From NCBI RefSeq assembly GCF_014237455.1, contig NZ_JABZFL010000004.1, positions 1-64,000 of the forward strand: a stretch of DNA of 64,000 nucleotides, in the 5' to 3' direction. Shown here in pieces: positions 27,253 to 36,088 of the stretch. The number at the start of each line of letters is the position of its first letter. The stretch's first letter is position 1. A model generated the notes under the pieces. That model did no database searches, was not told the origin of the DNA, and saw only the letters and a program-made list of their open reading frames with translations. The position numbers and the translations under genes are program-made. The stretch is from Desulfobacula sp. (lineage in GTDB: Bacteria; Desulfobacterota; Desulfobacteria; Desulfobacterales; Desulfobacteraceae).

Positions 27253-28160
27253 AAAAAACAATGTACGATATACAGATATTTTTTATAAAACAATTATTGT
27301 TGGTTACAAATTCCTTATCCTGGGAATTCTCTTATAAACTTGGACATTTACTGGGCCTTATCATATATTATTCAGGCTTTAGAAAAAAAGTGGCCATGGT
27401 TAACCTCGATATCGTTTACGGGAACACAAAAACACAAAAACACAAACAAAACATTCTGAAAAAATCTTCAATAAATTTAGGCCATGTTGTTATAAATTAC
27501 CTGCGCCTGCCATATGTTGAAAGCAGTTTCTGGAAAAAAAATTGTAGAATTACGAATGAAAAGACCCTGAAAAAATTGTTAGCAAAAAAAAAAGGCGTGG
27601 CTATTATATCGGGACATTTCGGGATGTGGGATTTGGGAATTGGAAAACTTGGGCATTCGGATTATAATTTTTCCGTTATTGGAAAAAGAATAAGAAATCA
27701 AGCGATAAACGAGATGGTTCTTGACTCCAGAAAGCGTTTAAAAATGAGGAACCTAATGAATAAGAATGTCATGGATACCATTATCAATATTTTAAAAAAT
27801 GGGGGTATTGTAGGGATAGCAGTTGATCAAAGGATTCAAAAATCAAAGGGGGTTTTTTTAAACTGGATGGGACGTCCCGCCTCATCTGTAAAATCAACAT
27901 CATATATTGTCAGGGAAACAGGTGCATCAGTCCTGAGTGCTTACATGGTTCAACATGGCCCCAGGGAGTTTGAACTAATAATAGGAGATGAAATTACATG
28001 GGAAAAATATCCGGAAGATCCTGAAAAAGAACTGCTTATTAATTCACAGAAACAAGCTGATGTTGTCCAAAAATTTATTTTAAAAAAACCCGAACTATGG
28101 TTCTGGATGCATAAAAGATGGAAGATTCATCCGGATAAAAAATCAAATCCTTATCTCTGA
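27246..28160 (+). CDS. LpxL/HtrB-family lipid A acyltransferase
   Basis: This protein of 304 residues belongs to the lauroyl/myristoyl lipid A acyltransferase family. It has an N-terminal membrane region, then ISGHFGMWDLGIGKLG with the catalytic HX4D, GGIVGIAVDQRI, GVFLNWMGRPASSVKS and LWFWMHKRWKIHP. It adds a secondary acyl chain to Kdo2-lipid IVA. It is coupled to the ligase gene upstream (7-bp overlap) and to the kinase gene directly downstream. Confidence 0.87.
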   Translation: MVKKTMYDIQIFFIKQLLLVTNSLSWEFSYKLGHLLGLIIYYSGFRKKVAMVNLDIVYGNTKTQKHKQNILKKSSINLGHVVINYLRLPYVESSFWKKNCRITNEKTLKKLLAKKKGVAIISGHFGMWDLGIGKLGHSDYNFSVIGKRIRNQAINEMVLDSRKRLKMRNLMNKNVMDTIINILKNGGIVGIAVDQRIQKSKGVFLNWMGRPASSVKSTSYIVRETGASVLSAYMVQHGPREFELIIGDEITWEKYPEDPEKELLINSQKQADVVQKFILKKPELWFWMHKRWKIHPDKKSNPYL

Positions 28161-28961
28161 TTGTTACCTGTGCCGGCAGGATGGTATCATCAAAAAAAAA
28201 TTGTTCGGGCCTGCCGTATGTTTTGGATTAAACACTATATGAACTTTTCAAATATCATAGAAATTAAATATATAGATTGGGTAATAGGTTCCAATACTCC
28301 AATTGCACCTGAACAGATTGAAAGTCTGACCGGCTTAATGGAAGTAGGCGCCTCAAACCATGTGACTCCTTTGGATGGCAGATCTCCGGTGTTAAAAAAA
28401 GAAATCAAAGGAATCGGGACTGTGGTAATCAAACAATACCTTCGGGGAGGGATGATGCAGTGGCTGTTAAAGGATCGATATTTCAAGACGGGCCCCTGTC
28501 GTGCCAGAGCAGAATTTGAAATTCTTTTAAAAGCTGCCGGATATGGTATCAATGTGCCTGAACCCATACTCTATTTTCAAAAAGGACACCTTATCTATAA
28601 ATGCTGGCTGATAACAAAAAAAATTCCCAATAATGGCTCTATCGCACAAATCAGTCTAACTGCCCCGGATTCAATCAAGACATTAATGAATAAAGTGACC
28701 CTTCAAGTTCAAAAAATGATAACAAAGGGGATTTATCATGTGGACTTTCATCCGGGGAATGTCCTGGCCGGCCGGGATGGGAAAATTTATCTGCTTGATT
28801 TTGACAAAGCATTTATCACTAAAATGAAGAAAACTACACTTGCCCGAAAATATGTCAACCGCTGGAATCGGGCTGTGTTAAAACATAAACTTCCAAAAAT
28901 AATTTTAAAAACTTCATTTTTCAGGAGTGATGATTTAATAAATGCTTCAACTGAGCCATAA
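28161..28961 (+). CDS. Kdo/LPS core kinase-like protein
   Basis: This 266-residue protein resembles the 3-deoxy-D-manno-octulosonate kinase/WaaP group. Features are VVIKQYLRGG (nucleotide-binding Lys), LIYKCWLITKKIP, then the catalytic GIYHVDFHPGNVLAGRDGKIYLLDFDKAF with the HxD..N and DFD motifs. It would phosphorylate Kdo or the core. The start is uncertain: TTG 28161 abuts the previous stop, while ATG 28218 or ATG 28239 would also keep the domain and none has a clear site. Its 3-prime end overlaps the convergent heptosyltransferase gene by 41 bp. Confidence 0.72.
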   Translation: MLPVPAGWYHQKKIVRACRMFWIKHYMNFSNIIEIKYIDWVIGSNTPIAPEQIESLTGLMEVGASNHVTPLDGRSPVLKKEIKGIGTVVIKQYLRGGMMQWLLKDRYFKTGPCRARAEFEILLKAAGYGINVPEPILYFQKGHLIYKCWLITKKIPNNGSIAQISLTAPDSIKTLMNKVTLQVQKMITKGIYHVDFHPGNVLAGRDGKIYLLDFDKAFITKMKKTTLARKYVNRWNRAVLKHKLPKIILKTSFFRSDDLINASTEP

Positions 28962-29892
28962 CATCTGAAGGTTTAATCGCATCCATGCAAAACGGATCCC
29001 TGCACTGTTTTTGGTTACACGGGGAACAATCCACATCCTTTTTTATAACAACGCCGTGATAGGGTCCGGTTCGTTCTGGATTTGACGGGCCAAACAAGGC
29101 GACAACTTTTGTATTCAAAGCTTTCGCAAGATGCATGGGACCGGTGTCACAGCTGATAGTACAGACTGCATTTGCCAGGACTTCTACAAGCTCCGGGACA
29201 CTTGTCTTCCCGGTGAGATCAACCACAGGACATGCAGATTCAGACATAATAATCTTAGCAGGCTGCCGATCTTGGGGTCCACCTGTTAAAATACAGGGGA
29301 TGTTCAATTCGTTATCAATAGCGTCAATCAAGTTGGCAAAATGATAAGGACTCCACTGGTTGGCCGACTTGGTGGCACCGATATTCAACACCAGATATTT
29401 CTTTGGAATACCGGATATTGTCGTCTCCGTTCTTGGAATTTTCCATTGAATATGGTCGCACCTGAGATCTAAATGGGCAGAAAACTCCAAATACTGATCC
29501 AGCATGTGTTTCTCTGGATCTGAAGACTTTATTCTCTCAAAGGGAAAAAGCCAGGACATCTCTTTGCACCTTTTTTTATCAAACCCAATCCGCCTTCGGC
29601 TATTTGCAGCCAGAGCAAAGAATCCTGACTTCAGGGTTCTCTGAAGATCAAAGGTTATGTCATAGGCATCCATTCTGATTTGTTGTAAAACATGCCGCAA
29701 TGATTTTATAGTATGTTTCCTGTCAAACAAGATGGCTTTATCAACGCAGCTATGGTTCACAACCAAAAGGTAACTTAACGGTGCCACAAGCCAGTGAATT
29801 TCACATTCGAGCTTCTCTTTTAAATTCACTGCCAAAGGAAATGTATTGATAACATCGCCTAAAGCACCCAGTTTTACAATCAAAATTTTCAT
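28921..29892 (-). CDS. Heptosyltransferase family (GT9) protein
   Basis: At 323 residues this is a normal GT9 heptosyltransferase: MKILIVKLGALGDVINTFPL at the N-terminus, DITFDLQRTLKSGFFALAA, YLVLNIGATKSANQWSPYHF, PCILTGGPQDR, DLTGKTSVPELVEVL and ISCDTGPMHLAKAL. It transfers a heptose to the LPS inner core. Whether it is heptosyltransferase I, II or a later one cannot be settled. It is 9 bp downstream of lptG and probably in one unit with lptF-lptG. Confidence 0.87.
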   Translation of the reverse strand: MKILIVKLGALGDVINTFPLAVNLKEKLECEIHWLVAPLSYLLVVNHSCVDKAILFDRKHTIKSLRHVLQQIRMDAYDITFDLQRTLKSGFFALAANSRRRIGFDKKRCKEMSWLFPFERIKSSDPEKHMLDQYLEFSAHLDLRCDHIQWKIPRTETTISGIPKKYLVLNIGATKSANQWSPYHFANLIDAIDNELNIPCILTGGPQDRQPAKIIMSESACPVVDLTGKTSVPELVEVLANAVCTISCDTGPMHLAKALNTKVVALFGPSNPERTGPYHGVVIKKDVDCSPCNQKQCRDPFCMDAIKPSDVMAQLKHLLNHHS

Positions 29893-29901
29893 TAACCAAA
29901 C

Positions 29902-30978
29902 CTATTCTGTATTAATTAAATATAAGGCACTAAGTGCCAAAAAAAACAGATTGGCCGTCCAGGCACTGATGACGGGCGGCAGAATAGTTCCATATCCCAT
30001 AGAAAGGCAGAATCCATACATGACCCAATACATAAATGAAATCACAACACCAATGGCTATGGCCACCGGGATATTGTCCTTTGCAAAGGATCTCATACCT
30101 GTGGCAGCACCTGTCAGAACCATAATGATGCAGATAAAGGGAAATGCAATTTTCCCGTTCAAATCCACCTTATAGGTTGTGGCATCATATCCTTCTTCTT
30201 CCACCTTGGTAACATATTTTTTTAATTCAAAAAAACTCATTTCTTCTGATTTTTTTGTAATTTCTCCAAGATCTTCCGGTTTAAATGTCAATGGAATAAT
30301 CTTTTCATCATATGATTTTACATCATAATCCATTGAATCCTTTGCATGGATCTGCTCTATAATATTTTCAAACACCCAGTTTTCCTGTTTAAAATATCCT
30401 TTTTTAGCATCAATTCTTGACTCAATTCTAAAATTTTCCCCAAGGGATGTTATGGTGACACCAGCAAGGATCTGGTTTGCAGGATCATAAAAATTAATGT
30501 GAACCAGTTTGTTTTTAGACTTTATCCATATATCTTTTTTTGCAGAATAAATATCGTGTCTTTTTTTAATAACATTATATTTTATATAATTAGATTTTGT
30601 CATGGTAACCGGAATAATGGTCTCCCCTAAAAAAAACATGAGCATGGCAAAAATCACCCCCACAAGGAGAGCTGGCTTAACAAGAAAATATAAACTGATA
30701 CCACTGGACTTGATGGCCAGAAGTTCATTGCTCCTGTTCATCAATCCAAAAACCGTAATTGTTGCGAGTAAAATACTTGCCGGTGTCAATTGTACAAACA
30801 TGAAAGGGACTTTTAAAACGACATATCCCAGAGCACCTATAAGGGAAATATCAGAATTTAAAAATCTCTCCATCCTGGAAAGATAATCAATAAATACAAA
30901 CAGAACCAGGATCAGTAACTGAATGATGGAAAAAAATTTAAAAAATTCCTTTAACCAATATTTATGCAGACATGACAT
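29902..30978 (-). CDS. lptG: LPS export permease LptG
   Basis: LptG forms with LptF the membrane part of the LptB2FG exporter, which extracts LPS from the inner membrane. The 358 residues show LKEFFKFFSIIQLLILVLFVFIDYLSRM (first membrane helix and coupling region), a periplasmic beta-jellyroll domain (about residues 125-240) and three C-terminal helices with MVLTGAATGMRS. The shorter length and position after lptF support LptG. lptF ends 3 bp upstream. Confidence 0.88.
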   Translation of the reverse strand: MSCLHKYWLKEFFKFFSIIQLLILVLFVFIDYLSRMERFLNSDISLIGALGYVVLKVPFMFVQLTPASILLATITVFGLMNRSNELLAIKSSGISLYFLVKPALLVGVIFAMLMFFLGETIIPVTMTKSNYIKYNVIKKRHDIYSAKKDIWIKSKNKLVHINFYDPANQILAGVTITSLGENFRIESRIDAKKGYFKQENWVFENIIEQIHAKDSMDYDVKSYDEKIIPLTFKPEDLGEITKKSEEMSFFELKKYVTKVEEEGYDATTYKVDLNGKIAFPFICIIMVLTGAATGMRSFAKDNIPVAIAIGVVISFMYWVMYGFCLSMGYGTILPPVISAWTANLFFLALSALYLINTE

Positions 30979-30981
30979 ATT

Positions 30982-32163
30982 TTATATTTTTCTTATAAAC
31001 CGATTTTTTATGGCCAGTGCAGCCTTATTGAAAAACACAGGAGGCATGACCAGTTTTTCCTTTGCATTCCTGACAAGAAAAAAAACGCCAACACCTCCCA
31101 TGATCACATTTGGCAGCCACATCGCGAAAACCGGAGGATAATTTCCTGTTTCTCCTGCCGACCATCCAATAGCCAGAAGAAAATAATAGAGAAGAAAAAA
31201 ACAAATTCCAAAACCAAATCCTGAAGACCGTCTAAAAGAAGCTGACTGAACCCCCAGGGGAAAAGCAAGGAGACCTAAGGAAAGACAGGCAAAAGGAATT
31301 GAAAATTTTTCATGCAATTCCATTAAAGCTTCGATCAAACGGGCTTTATCCTTAATCCCCGACCGTATTAACCCTATCAAATCAACCAGGCTTATCTCAT
31401 CCAGGTCCTTTAATATTTTCCCATTCTTTTTGTTCATGCTGTTCAAATCAATATTGATATCATAATTTTCAAATTGAATGCTGCTCACAGATTTTTCATC
31501 AGCATCCACCTGATTGATAACCCCATTATAAAGTCTTATGGCATACACCTGCTCATCTTCAAGCCGAATCAATTTCCCTGAAGGAGCAGCAGAAATACTG
31601 ACGACACCTTTTGTTCGCCTGTCTTCAATAAAGACATCTCTTAATGCTTTGGTTTTCATATTCACATGGGAGACATAAATCATGACATCTTCCAATTCAC
31701 AATTAAATTGTCTCTCCTGAAGGGCCGCATCAATACTTGATCTTGCAAGTTCAATGCTTTTCTTTTTAATAGATAATTTACCCCAGGATACTCCAAAAAC
31801 GGTGATGCACATGGTCAAAAAAACACCTGAAAAACAAAAAATCAACACCGGTGGCAATAATTTATAGAGAGATACACCAGCACCTTTTAATGCGAGAATC
31901 TCGTTTTCCTGCGACATACGCATAAACGTCAAAAGGATGGATATCATGACAGACATGGGAACGGTGAATTCCAAAAATCTTGGAAGTGTATAAACGACCA
32001 TAAAAACAACAGATAAAATATCAGCATTATAGTTCACAACCATATTGGTAATTTCCGGTATTCGTGTCATCAAAAAGACAAATGTCAGAAAAAAAAGGCT
32101 GATGGCAAAGGGGGGTAAAAATTCCCTGAAAATATATCTGTTTATAATATTAAAACTTTTCAT
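30982..32163 (-). CDS. lptF: LPS export permease LptF
   Basis: This 393-residue YjgP/YjgQ-family protein starts NIINRYIFREFLPPFAISLFFL and has MSQENEILALKGAGVSLYKLL, the cytoplasmic coupling loop that contacts LptB. A long periplasmic domain (about 130-290) and a C-terminal membrane half with SIPFACLSLGLLAFPLGVQ follow. It acts with LptG. lptB and lptA are not in the window. A promoter should lie in the 90 bp shared with the divergent thiamine pyrophosphokinase gene. Confidence 0.88.
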   Translation of the reverse strand: MKSFNIINRYIFREFLPPFAISLFFLTFVFLMTRIPEITNMVVNYNADILSVVFMVVYTLPRFLEFTVPMSVMISILLTFMRMSQENEILALKGAGVSLYKLLPPVLIFCFSGVFLTMCITVFGVSWGKLSIKKKSIELARSSIDAALQERQFNCELEDVMIYVSHVNMKTKALRDVFIEDRRTKGVVSISAAPSGKLIRLEDEQVYAIRLYNGVINQVDADEKSVSSIQFENYDINIDLNSMNKKNGKILKDLDEISLVDLIGLIRSGIKDKARLIEALMELHEKFSIPFACLSLGLLAFPLGVQSASFRRSSGFGFGICFFLLYYFLLAIGWSAGETGNYPPVFAMWLPNVIMGGVGVFFLVRNAKEKLVMPPVFFNKAALAIKNRFIRKI

Positions 32164-32256
32164 TTTCAGGAAAAATATAAGTTAAGGGACAAATAGTCAA
32201 GATTTGATACAAAGATTAGGTTTTAATCCCTTAATTTTCATGATAATAATTTGTCT

Positions 32257-32892
32257 ATGAAATGTGTGATAATAGCCAGTGGCGACCTTGAATATACCAG
32301 CGACATTCACCGCATGATCAAGACTGCCCAACTGATTATCAGTGCCGATGGCGGTGCCGGGCATTTAAGAATATTAAATATTTTACCCCATGTAATGATC
32401 GGCGACTTTGACTCAATCCATCCGGATGACAAACAGTTTTTTAAAAAAAAACAAGTGAAAATGCTCACCTTTCCCTCAAGAAAAAACCATACTGATTCTG
32501 AACTTTGCATATCCTGGGCTCTTGAAAACAACGCAACAGATATCACATTGTTGGGTGTCACCGGCACCCGGCTGGATCATACCCTGGCCAATATTTTTCT
32601 TTTAAAAAAACTTGCAAGGCAAAATATCCCGGCCAGAATCATAAATAAAAACAATGAAATTCATATCGTAACAAATTTTTTAGAGCTTAAAGGCCGGCCC
32701 AAAGACTTTTTGTCCATTATTCCCATTACAGAGAAAGTAACCGGAATCACTCTAAGAGGACTTGAATATCCTCTGGTAAATGCAACCTTAGAAATGGGAT
32801 CTTGTCTTGGTGTCAGCAACTCTTTTAAGGAGGCTGTTGCATCTGTTTCTATTGAAAAAGGTATTTTAATCGTAACAAAATCAACAGATTGA
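32257..32892 (+). CDS. Thiamine pyrophosphokinase
   Basis: This 211-residue protein matches the thiamine pyrophosphokinase (Thi80/ThiN) family: IISADGGAGHLRILNILPHVMIGDFDSI, FPSRKNHTDSELCISWAL, ITLLGVTGTRLDHTLANI and the C-terminal beta domain with SNSFKEAVASVSIEKGILIV. It makes thiamine diphosphate from thiamine using ATP. ATG 32257 is preferred to TTG 32251. It is convergent with the selenoprotein gene, with a shared terminator between. Confidence 0.87.
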   Translation: MKCVIIASGDLEYTSDIHRMIKTAQLIISADGGAGHLRILNILPHVMIGDFDSIHPDDKQFFKKKQVKMLTFPSRKNHTDSELCISWALENNATDITLLGVTGTRLDHTLANIFLLKKLARQNIPARIINKNNEIHIVTNFLELKGRPKDFLSIIPITEKVTGITLRGLEYPLVNATLEMGSCLGVSNSFKEAVASVSIEKGILIVTKSTD

Positions 32893-32912
32893 CCTGCATG
32901 ATTAAAACTAAA

Positions 32913-32952
32913 AGAGAAGGCGTCCACTCATTTTTGGACACCTTCTCTTTTA
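32913..32952. terminator. Bidirectional intrinsic terminator
   Basis: A 14-bp stem AGAGAAGGCGTCCA / TGGACACCTTCTCT with one G-U or A-C position and a nine-base loop has T-rich sequence on its right (TTTT) and A-rich sequence on its left (AAAACTAAAA). It can therefore stop transcripts from both the thiamine pyrophosphokinase and the convergent selenoprotein gene. Confidence 0.8.
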
Positions 32953-32968
32953 AAAAAAACTAAACCTA

Positions 32969-33286
32969 TTAATCTCCGCAGGAACCGTCGGAACCGCAAC
33001 TGGAGCATCCGGATTGTCCCAGTTCAATATTGGAGTCAAGATGGAATCCCATCCCGCTAAAATCTATTTTAATATTTTCGGCTTTTCCCATAAAATCTTT
33101 GTCGACAACAAATTTCAGGCCTTTAACATCAAATGTGTCATCCGTATCTTTCGGCTCATCCAGAGCCATGGCAAGTGAAGGACCACCTCAGCCGCCTGAA
33201 TTGAGAAAAATCCTAATGGGGGTAGGTTCTCTGTCCTGGAAATAGTCATTGATCTGCATTTTTGCAGGATCTGTTAACTCAATCAT
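32969..33286 (-). CDS. HesB/IscA-like selenoprotein (in-frame UGA = Sec33)
   Basis: Read through a TGA at 33188-33190, one 105-residue frame runs from ATG 33286 (after GGAGAG) to TAA 32969. The N-terminal part is IELTDPAKMQINDYFQD, and RIFLNSGG-U-GGPSLAMALDE follows. In the HesB/IscA family the U position is a conserved iron-sulfur ligand cysteine. The C-terminus has the cluster motif CSSCGSDGSCGD. A frame starting at ATG 33169 alone would lack half the fold. A SECIS-like hairpin lies just after the UGA, and selB is in the same window. HesB-like selenoproteins are known in related bacteria. Confidence 0.85.
33153..33190 (-). promoter_or_regulatory. Bacterial SECIS-like element with UGA
   Basis: Beginning 20 bases after the UGA, the mRNA contains GGCUC-UGGAU-GAGCC, a perfect five-base-pair stem with a five-base loop (33153-33167). 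The loop has a G in its second position, and the loop-to-UGA distance is about 25 bases. Both fit the described features of bacterial SECIS elements. The UGA is preceded by GGCGGC. Folding was done by eye only. Confidence 0.6.
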
Positions 33287-33475
33287 TGTAAAACTCTCCT
33301 TATTCGTTTATTTATTTTTCAGGGTTCTTCTGCCTGAATGCTCTAATTCTAATCATGCACCGTCTGCATGTCAATATACTGTACAAAAGATTACAAAAAT
33401 TGTAATATGTACCGTAATTTATTTTTAAAAATAATAAAAAAAACCCGTGAAAACTAAAAAGTATAAGGACTATCC

Positions 33476-34495
33476 ATGAAAATACTTGTTACCGGTGGTG
33501 CCGGATATATCGGGAGCCACACCTGTGTTGAGCTTTTAAATAAAAATTATGATGTGGTTGTCATAGATAATCTTTCCAATAGTTCTGAAGAATCTCTAAA
33601 GCGAGTCAAAAATATTACCAGTAAATCCCTTTCATTTTATAAAGCGGACCTCCTGGATAAAAAAGAGATCACTGCTGTTTTTTCTGACCATAAAATAGAC
33701 GCGGTCATTCATTTTGCAGGGTTAAAGGCTGTGGGAGAATCTGTGATGATCCCATTAAAATACTTTCATAATAATATTACAGGCACATTGAATCTACTTG
33801 AAGTCATGAATGATTTCAATACAAAAAACATTGTCTTTTCTTCTTCTGCAACCGTGTACGGAAATCCTGCATCCCTTCCCATAAAAGAAGGCTTCCCCTT
33901 ATCGGCCACCAATCCCTATGGCCGGACAAAGCTGATGATAGAAGAGATACTGCAGGATCTTTATCGTTCTGACAAAAACTGGAACATTGCCCTGTTAAGA
34001 TATTTCAACCCTGTTGGTGCTCACGAAAGCGGCAAGATCGGAGAAGACCCGTTTGGTATCCCTAATAATCTTGTACCGTATATTTCCCAGGTAGCCGTAG
34101 GGGCTTTATCCCAGGTCAGTATATTTGGGAATGACTATGATACCCCGGACGGAACCGGTGTCAGAGACTTTATTCATGTGGTTGATCTGGCACTGGGCCA
34201 CATTAAAACCCTGCCAAAACTTTTTACCAATCCTGGTGTGATGATTTATAATCTTGGAACAGGTCTTGGCTATTCAGTCCTTGAAATGATTAAAGGATTT
34301 GAAGCGGCAAGCAATAAAAAAATCCCTTATAAAATCACAAGACGAAGACCCGGTGATATTGCCGCCTGCTGGGCAGATCCTGCCAAAGCGAAAGCGGAAC
34401 TTGACTGGGAAGCAAATAAAACACTTATAGACATGTGCAAAGATACATGGAACTGGCAGAAAAAAAACCCAACCGGATACCAGAAAACTCAATGA
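33476..34495 (+). CDS. galE: UDP-glucose 4-epimerase
   Basis: This 339-residue extended SDR enzyme begins [21 protein letters not shown] (NAD loop). [13 protein letters not shown], the catalytic Ser/Tyr region [11 protein letters not shown] and [14 protein letters not shown], and [19 protein letters not shown] follow. It interconverts UDP-glucose and UDP-galactose, supplying sugars for LPS and glycan. All motifs and the length are normal for GalE. The ATP-grasp gene follows after 18 bp. Confidence 0.93.
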   Translation: MKILVTGGAGYIGSHTCVELLNKNYDVVVIDNLSNSSEESLKRVKNITSKSLSFYKADLLDKKEITAVFSDHKIDAVIHFAGLKAVGESVMIPLKYFHNNITGTLNLLEVMNDFNTKNIVFSSSATVYGNPASLPIKEGFPLSATNPYGRTKLMIEEILQDLYRSDKNWNIALLRYFNPVGAHESGKIGEDPFGIPNNLVPYISQVAVGALSQVSIFGNDYDTPDGTGVRDFIHVVDLALGHIKTLPKLFTNPGVMIYNLGTGLGYSVLEMIKGFEAASNKKIPYKITRRRPGDIAACWADPAKAKAELDWEANKTLIDMCKDTWNWQKKNPTGYQKTQ

Positions 34496-34513
34496 AAAAA
34501 TAAGGACGCAAAC

Positions 34514-35293
34514 TTGAACAGCAGACCTGTTGCCATAGGAGCAAGGTTAAAACAATACCCGTCGATTCAAACCCTTGGGTTCAAGCCCAATTTTCAGGAT
34601 TATTCCGCCCGGGAGCAGAAACTGATCCTGAACGCAAAAAAAATCTATTACCCTACCGCCTTTTATGCAGACCTGTTCAATACCATGGGGAAAAAAACAT
34701 TCCCCAGTTTTCATACCTATAAATTTGCCCAAGACAAAATAAAACAAACAGCGATTTTTAACATGCTTGATATTCCCCATCCAGAAACAAAAATTTTTTA
34801 TGGAAAAAAACAAAAGCAGACGATCCTTAAACATTTTGCTTTCCCGTTTATTGCCAAAAAAGCCAGAGGATCATCTAAAGGCAATGATGTGTACCTGATT
34901 CAAAACAACGAAGATCTTTTACGTTCTTTAAAAAACAAAGGCCCTGCCTATATCCAGGAATATCTTCCCATAGACCGGGATATGCGGATTATCATTATCG
35001 GAAAAAAAATCAGGCTTGCCTATTGGCGGATTGCAGCCCCGGACAATTTTAAAACCAATCTTTCCCAGGGCGGAGCCATCAGCTTTAACCCCCTGCCGCA
35101 AAAAGCCCTTGATCTTGCACTCACAACCGCTTTAAAGTGTGGATGGGATGATGTGGGGATCGATATCATTGAACACAACAATCAATTCTATGTCCTGGAA
35201 GGCAATATGAAATACGGAACAAAAGGATTCCAGAAAGCCGGCATCCATTATAAAAAAATGATGGCAAATCTGATCGTGGAAGGAAAGGTCTAA
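34514..35293 (+). CDS. RimK-type ATP-grasp protein
   Basis: TTG 34514 follows AAGGA by eight bases and gives 259 residues. The ATP-grasp fold is visible as HFAFPFIAKKARGSSKGNDVYLI (nucleotide-binding), AYIQEYLPIDRDMRIIIIGKKI, then WDDVGIDIIEHNNQFYVLEGN with metal-binding Asp and Glu. RimK-like ligases join a carboxylate to an amine, for example adding amino acids to proteins or cofactors. The substrate cannot be told. It follows galE closely but need not be related in function. Confidence 0.72.
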   Translation: MNSRPVAIGARLKQYPSIQTLGFKPNFQDYSAREQKLILNAKKIYYPTAFYADLFNTMGKKTFPSFHTYKFAQDKIKQTAIFNMLDIPHPETKIFYGKKQKQTILKHFAFPFIAKKARGSSKGNDVYLIQNNEDLLRSLKNKGPAYIQEYLPIDRDMRIIIIGKKIRLAYWRIAAPDNFKTNLSQGGAISFNPLPQKALDLALTTALKCGWDDVGIDIIEHNNQFYVLEGNMKYGTKGFQKAGIHYKKMMANLIVEGKV

Positions 35294-35296
35294 GCG

Positions 35297-35881
35297 TTAT
35301 AGCAGCCCTGCATCCTGTTCATCTTCTTCCCATTCAGCAAGGTATGTTTTGATGGCCGCATATTTTGATGATCCCCCGGGTTTAAAAAACAGATATCCAA
35401 GCTGCTCAATCCGGGTTTCAAGACATTGAAAAAAAGCCGCTTCAACCTGCTTTATTTCAATATTATTTTCATCCTTTTCTATTTTATCCAGCACAACCCT
35501 GGTCAAGTGTCCTTTTGGAACAAAAATATCGCAGACAGCAGCATTCCATTCTTCGGGAAAATTATTTATCTTCCACGGGCTTAACGTCTCAGGTCGTAAG
35601 ATACTTTTATTTGCAGGGTTAAAGGGAGATTTGACAATCTTCATTTTCCGTTTATCAAACTGCATCAATTCTTTTAAAAGCGCCTCTATACCATTTGAAA
35701 AAATCCATTCTTCCGGTTCCAGCAGAACAGGAGGGAATTCTTTGCTGGTAAGCGCATATTTGTACGGTCCCTTTTCTCCCCAAACCGTCTTAAACTCCTT
35801 TGAATTGGCAAGTATTTCTCTTTTTATCGGTTCAACAACCATTTTAAAATTTTCCTGATAAAAATTGCCTGGATTTTTCAT
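35297..35881 (-). CDS. Hypothetical protein
   Basis: I do not recognise this 194-residue soluble protein. It is charged, has no signal peptide or membrane segment, and contains EKGPYKYALTSKEFPPVLL, EEWIFSNGIEALLKEL and FFQCLETRIEQLGYLFFKPG. Codon composition matches its neighbours and the frame is intact, so it is likely real. Its 3-prime end lies only 3 bp from the ATP-grasp gene stop (convergent). Confidence 0.55.
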   Translation of the reverse strand: MKNPGNFYQENFKMVVEPIKREILANSKEFKTVWGEKGPYKYALTSKEFPPVLLEPEEWIFSNGIEALLKELMQFDKRKMKIVKSPFNPANKSILRPETLSPWKINNFPEEWNAAVCDIFVPKGHLTRVVLDKIEKDENNIEIKQVEAAFFQCLETRIEQLGYLFFKPGGSSKYAAIKTYLAEWEEDEQDAGLL

Positions 35882-36006
35882 CGCCCATTTTACTGCTCTC
35901 CTGTTTATAAAATATCTGTTACCGATCTATTACGCAGATTTTTTCTATAAATCAACCATAGAACTCCTGTTGAACAACAAGTCCGGCATTGATTTAGTCA
36001 TTATAA

Positions 36007-36034
36007 TTGTTGACTATGTATTCCTTTTTATAAT
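36007..36034 (+). promoter_or_regulatory. Putative promoter for the lipoprotein gene
   Basis: TTGTTG (36007-36012), a 16-base spacer and a perfect TATAAT (36029-36034) lie 55 bp upstream of the lipoprotein frame on the plus strand. An AGGGAGAG site follows before the ATG. It is a sequence match only. Confidence 0.45.
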
Positions 36035-36088
36035 AACCTCAGGCCCGATTAAATTGAATCCACCATTATTTTTAGGGAGAGAACCACC

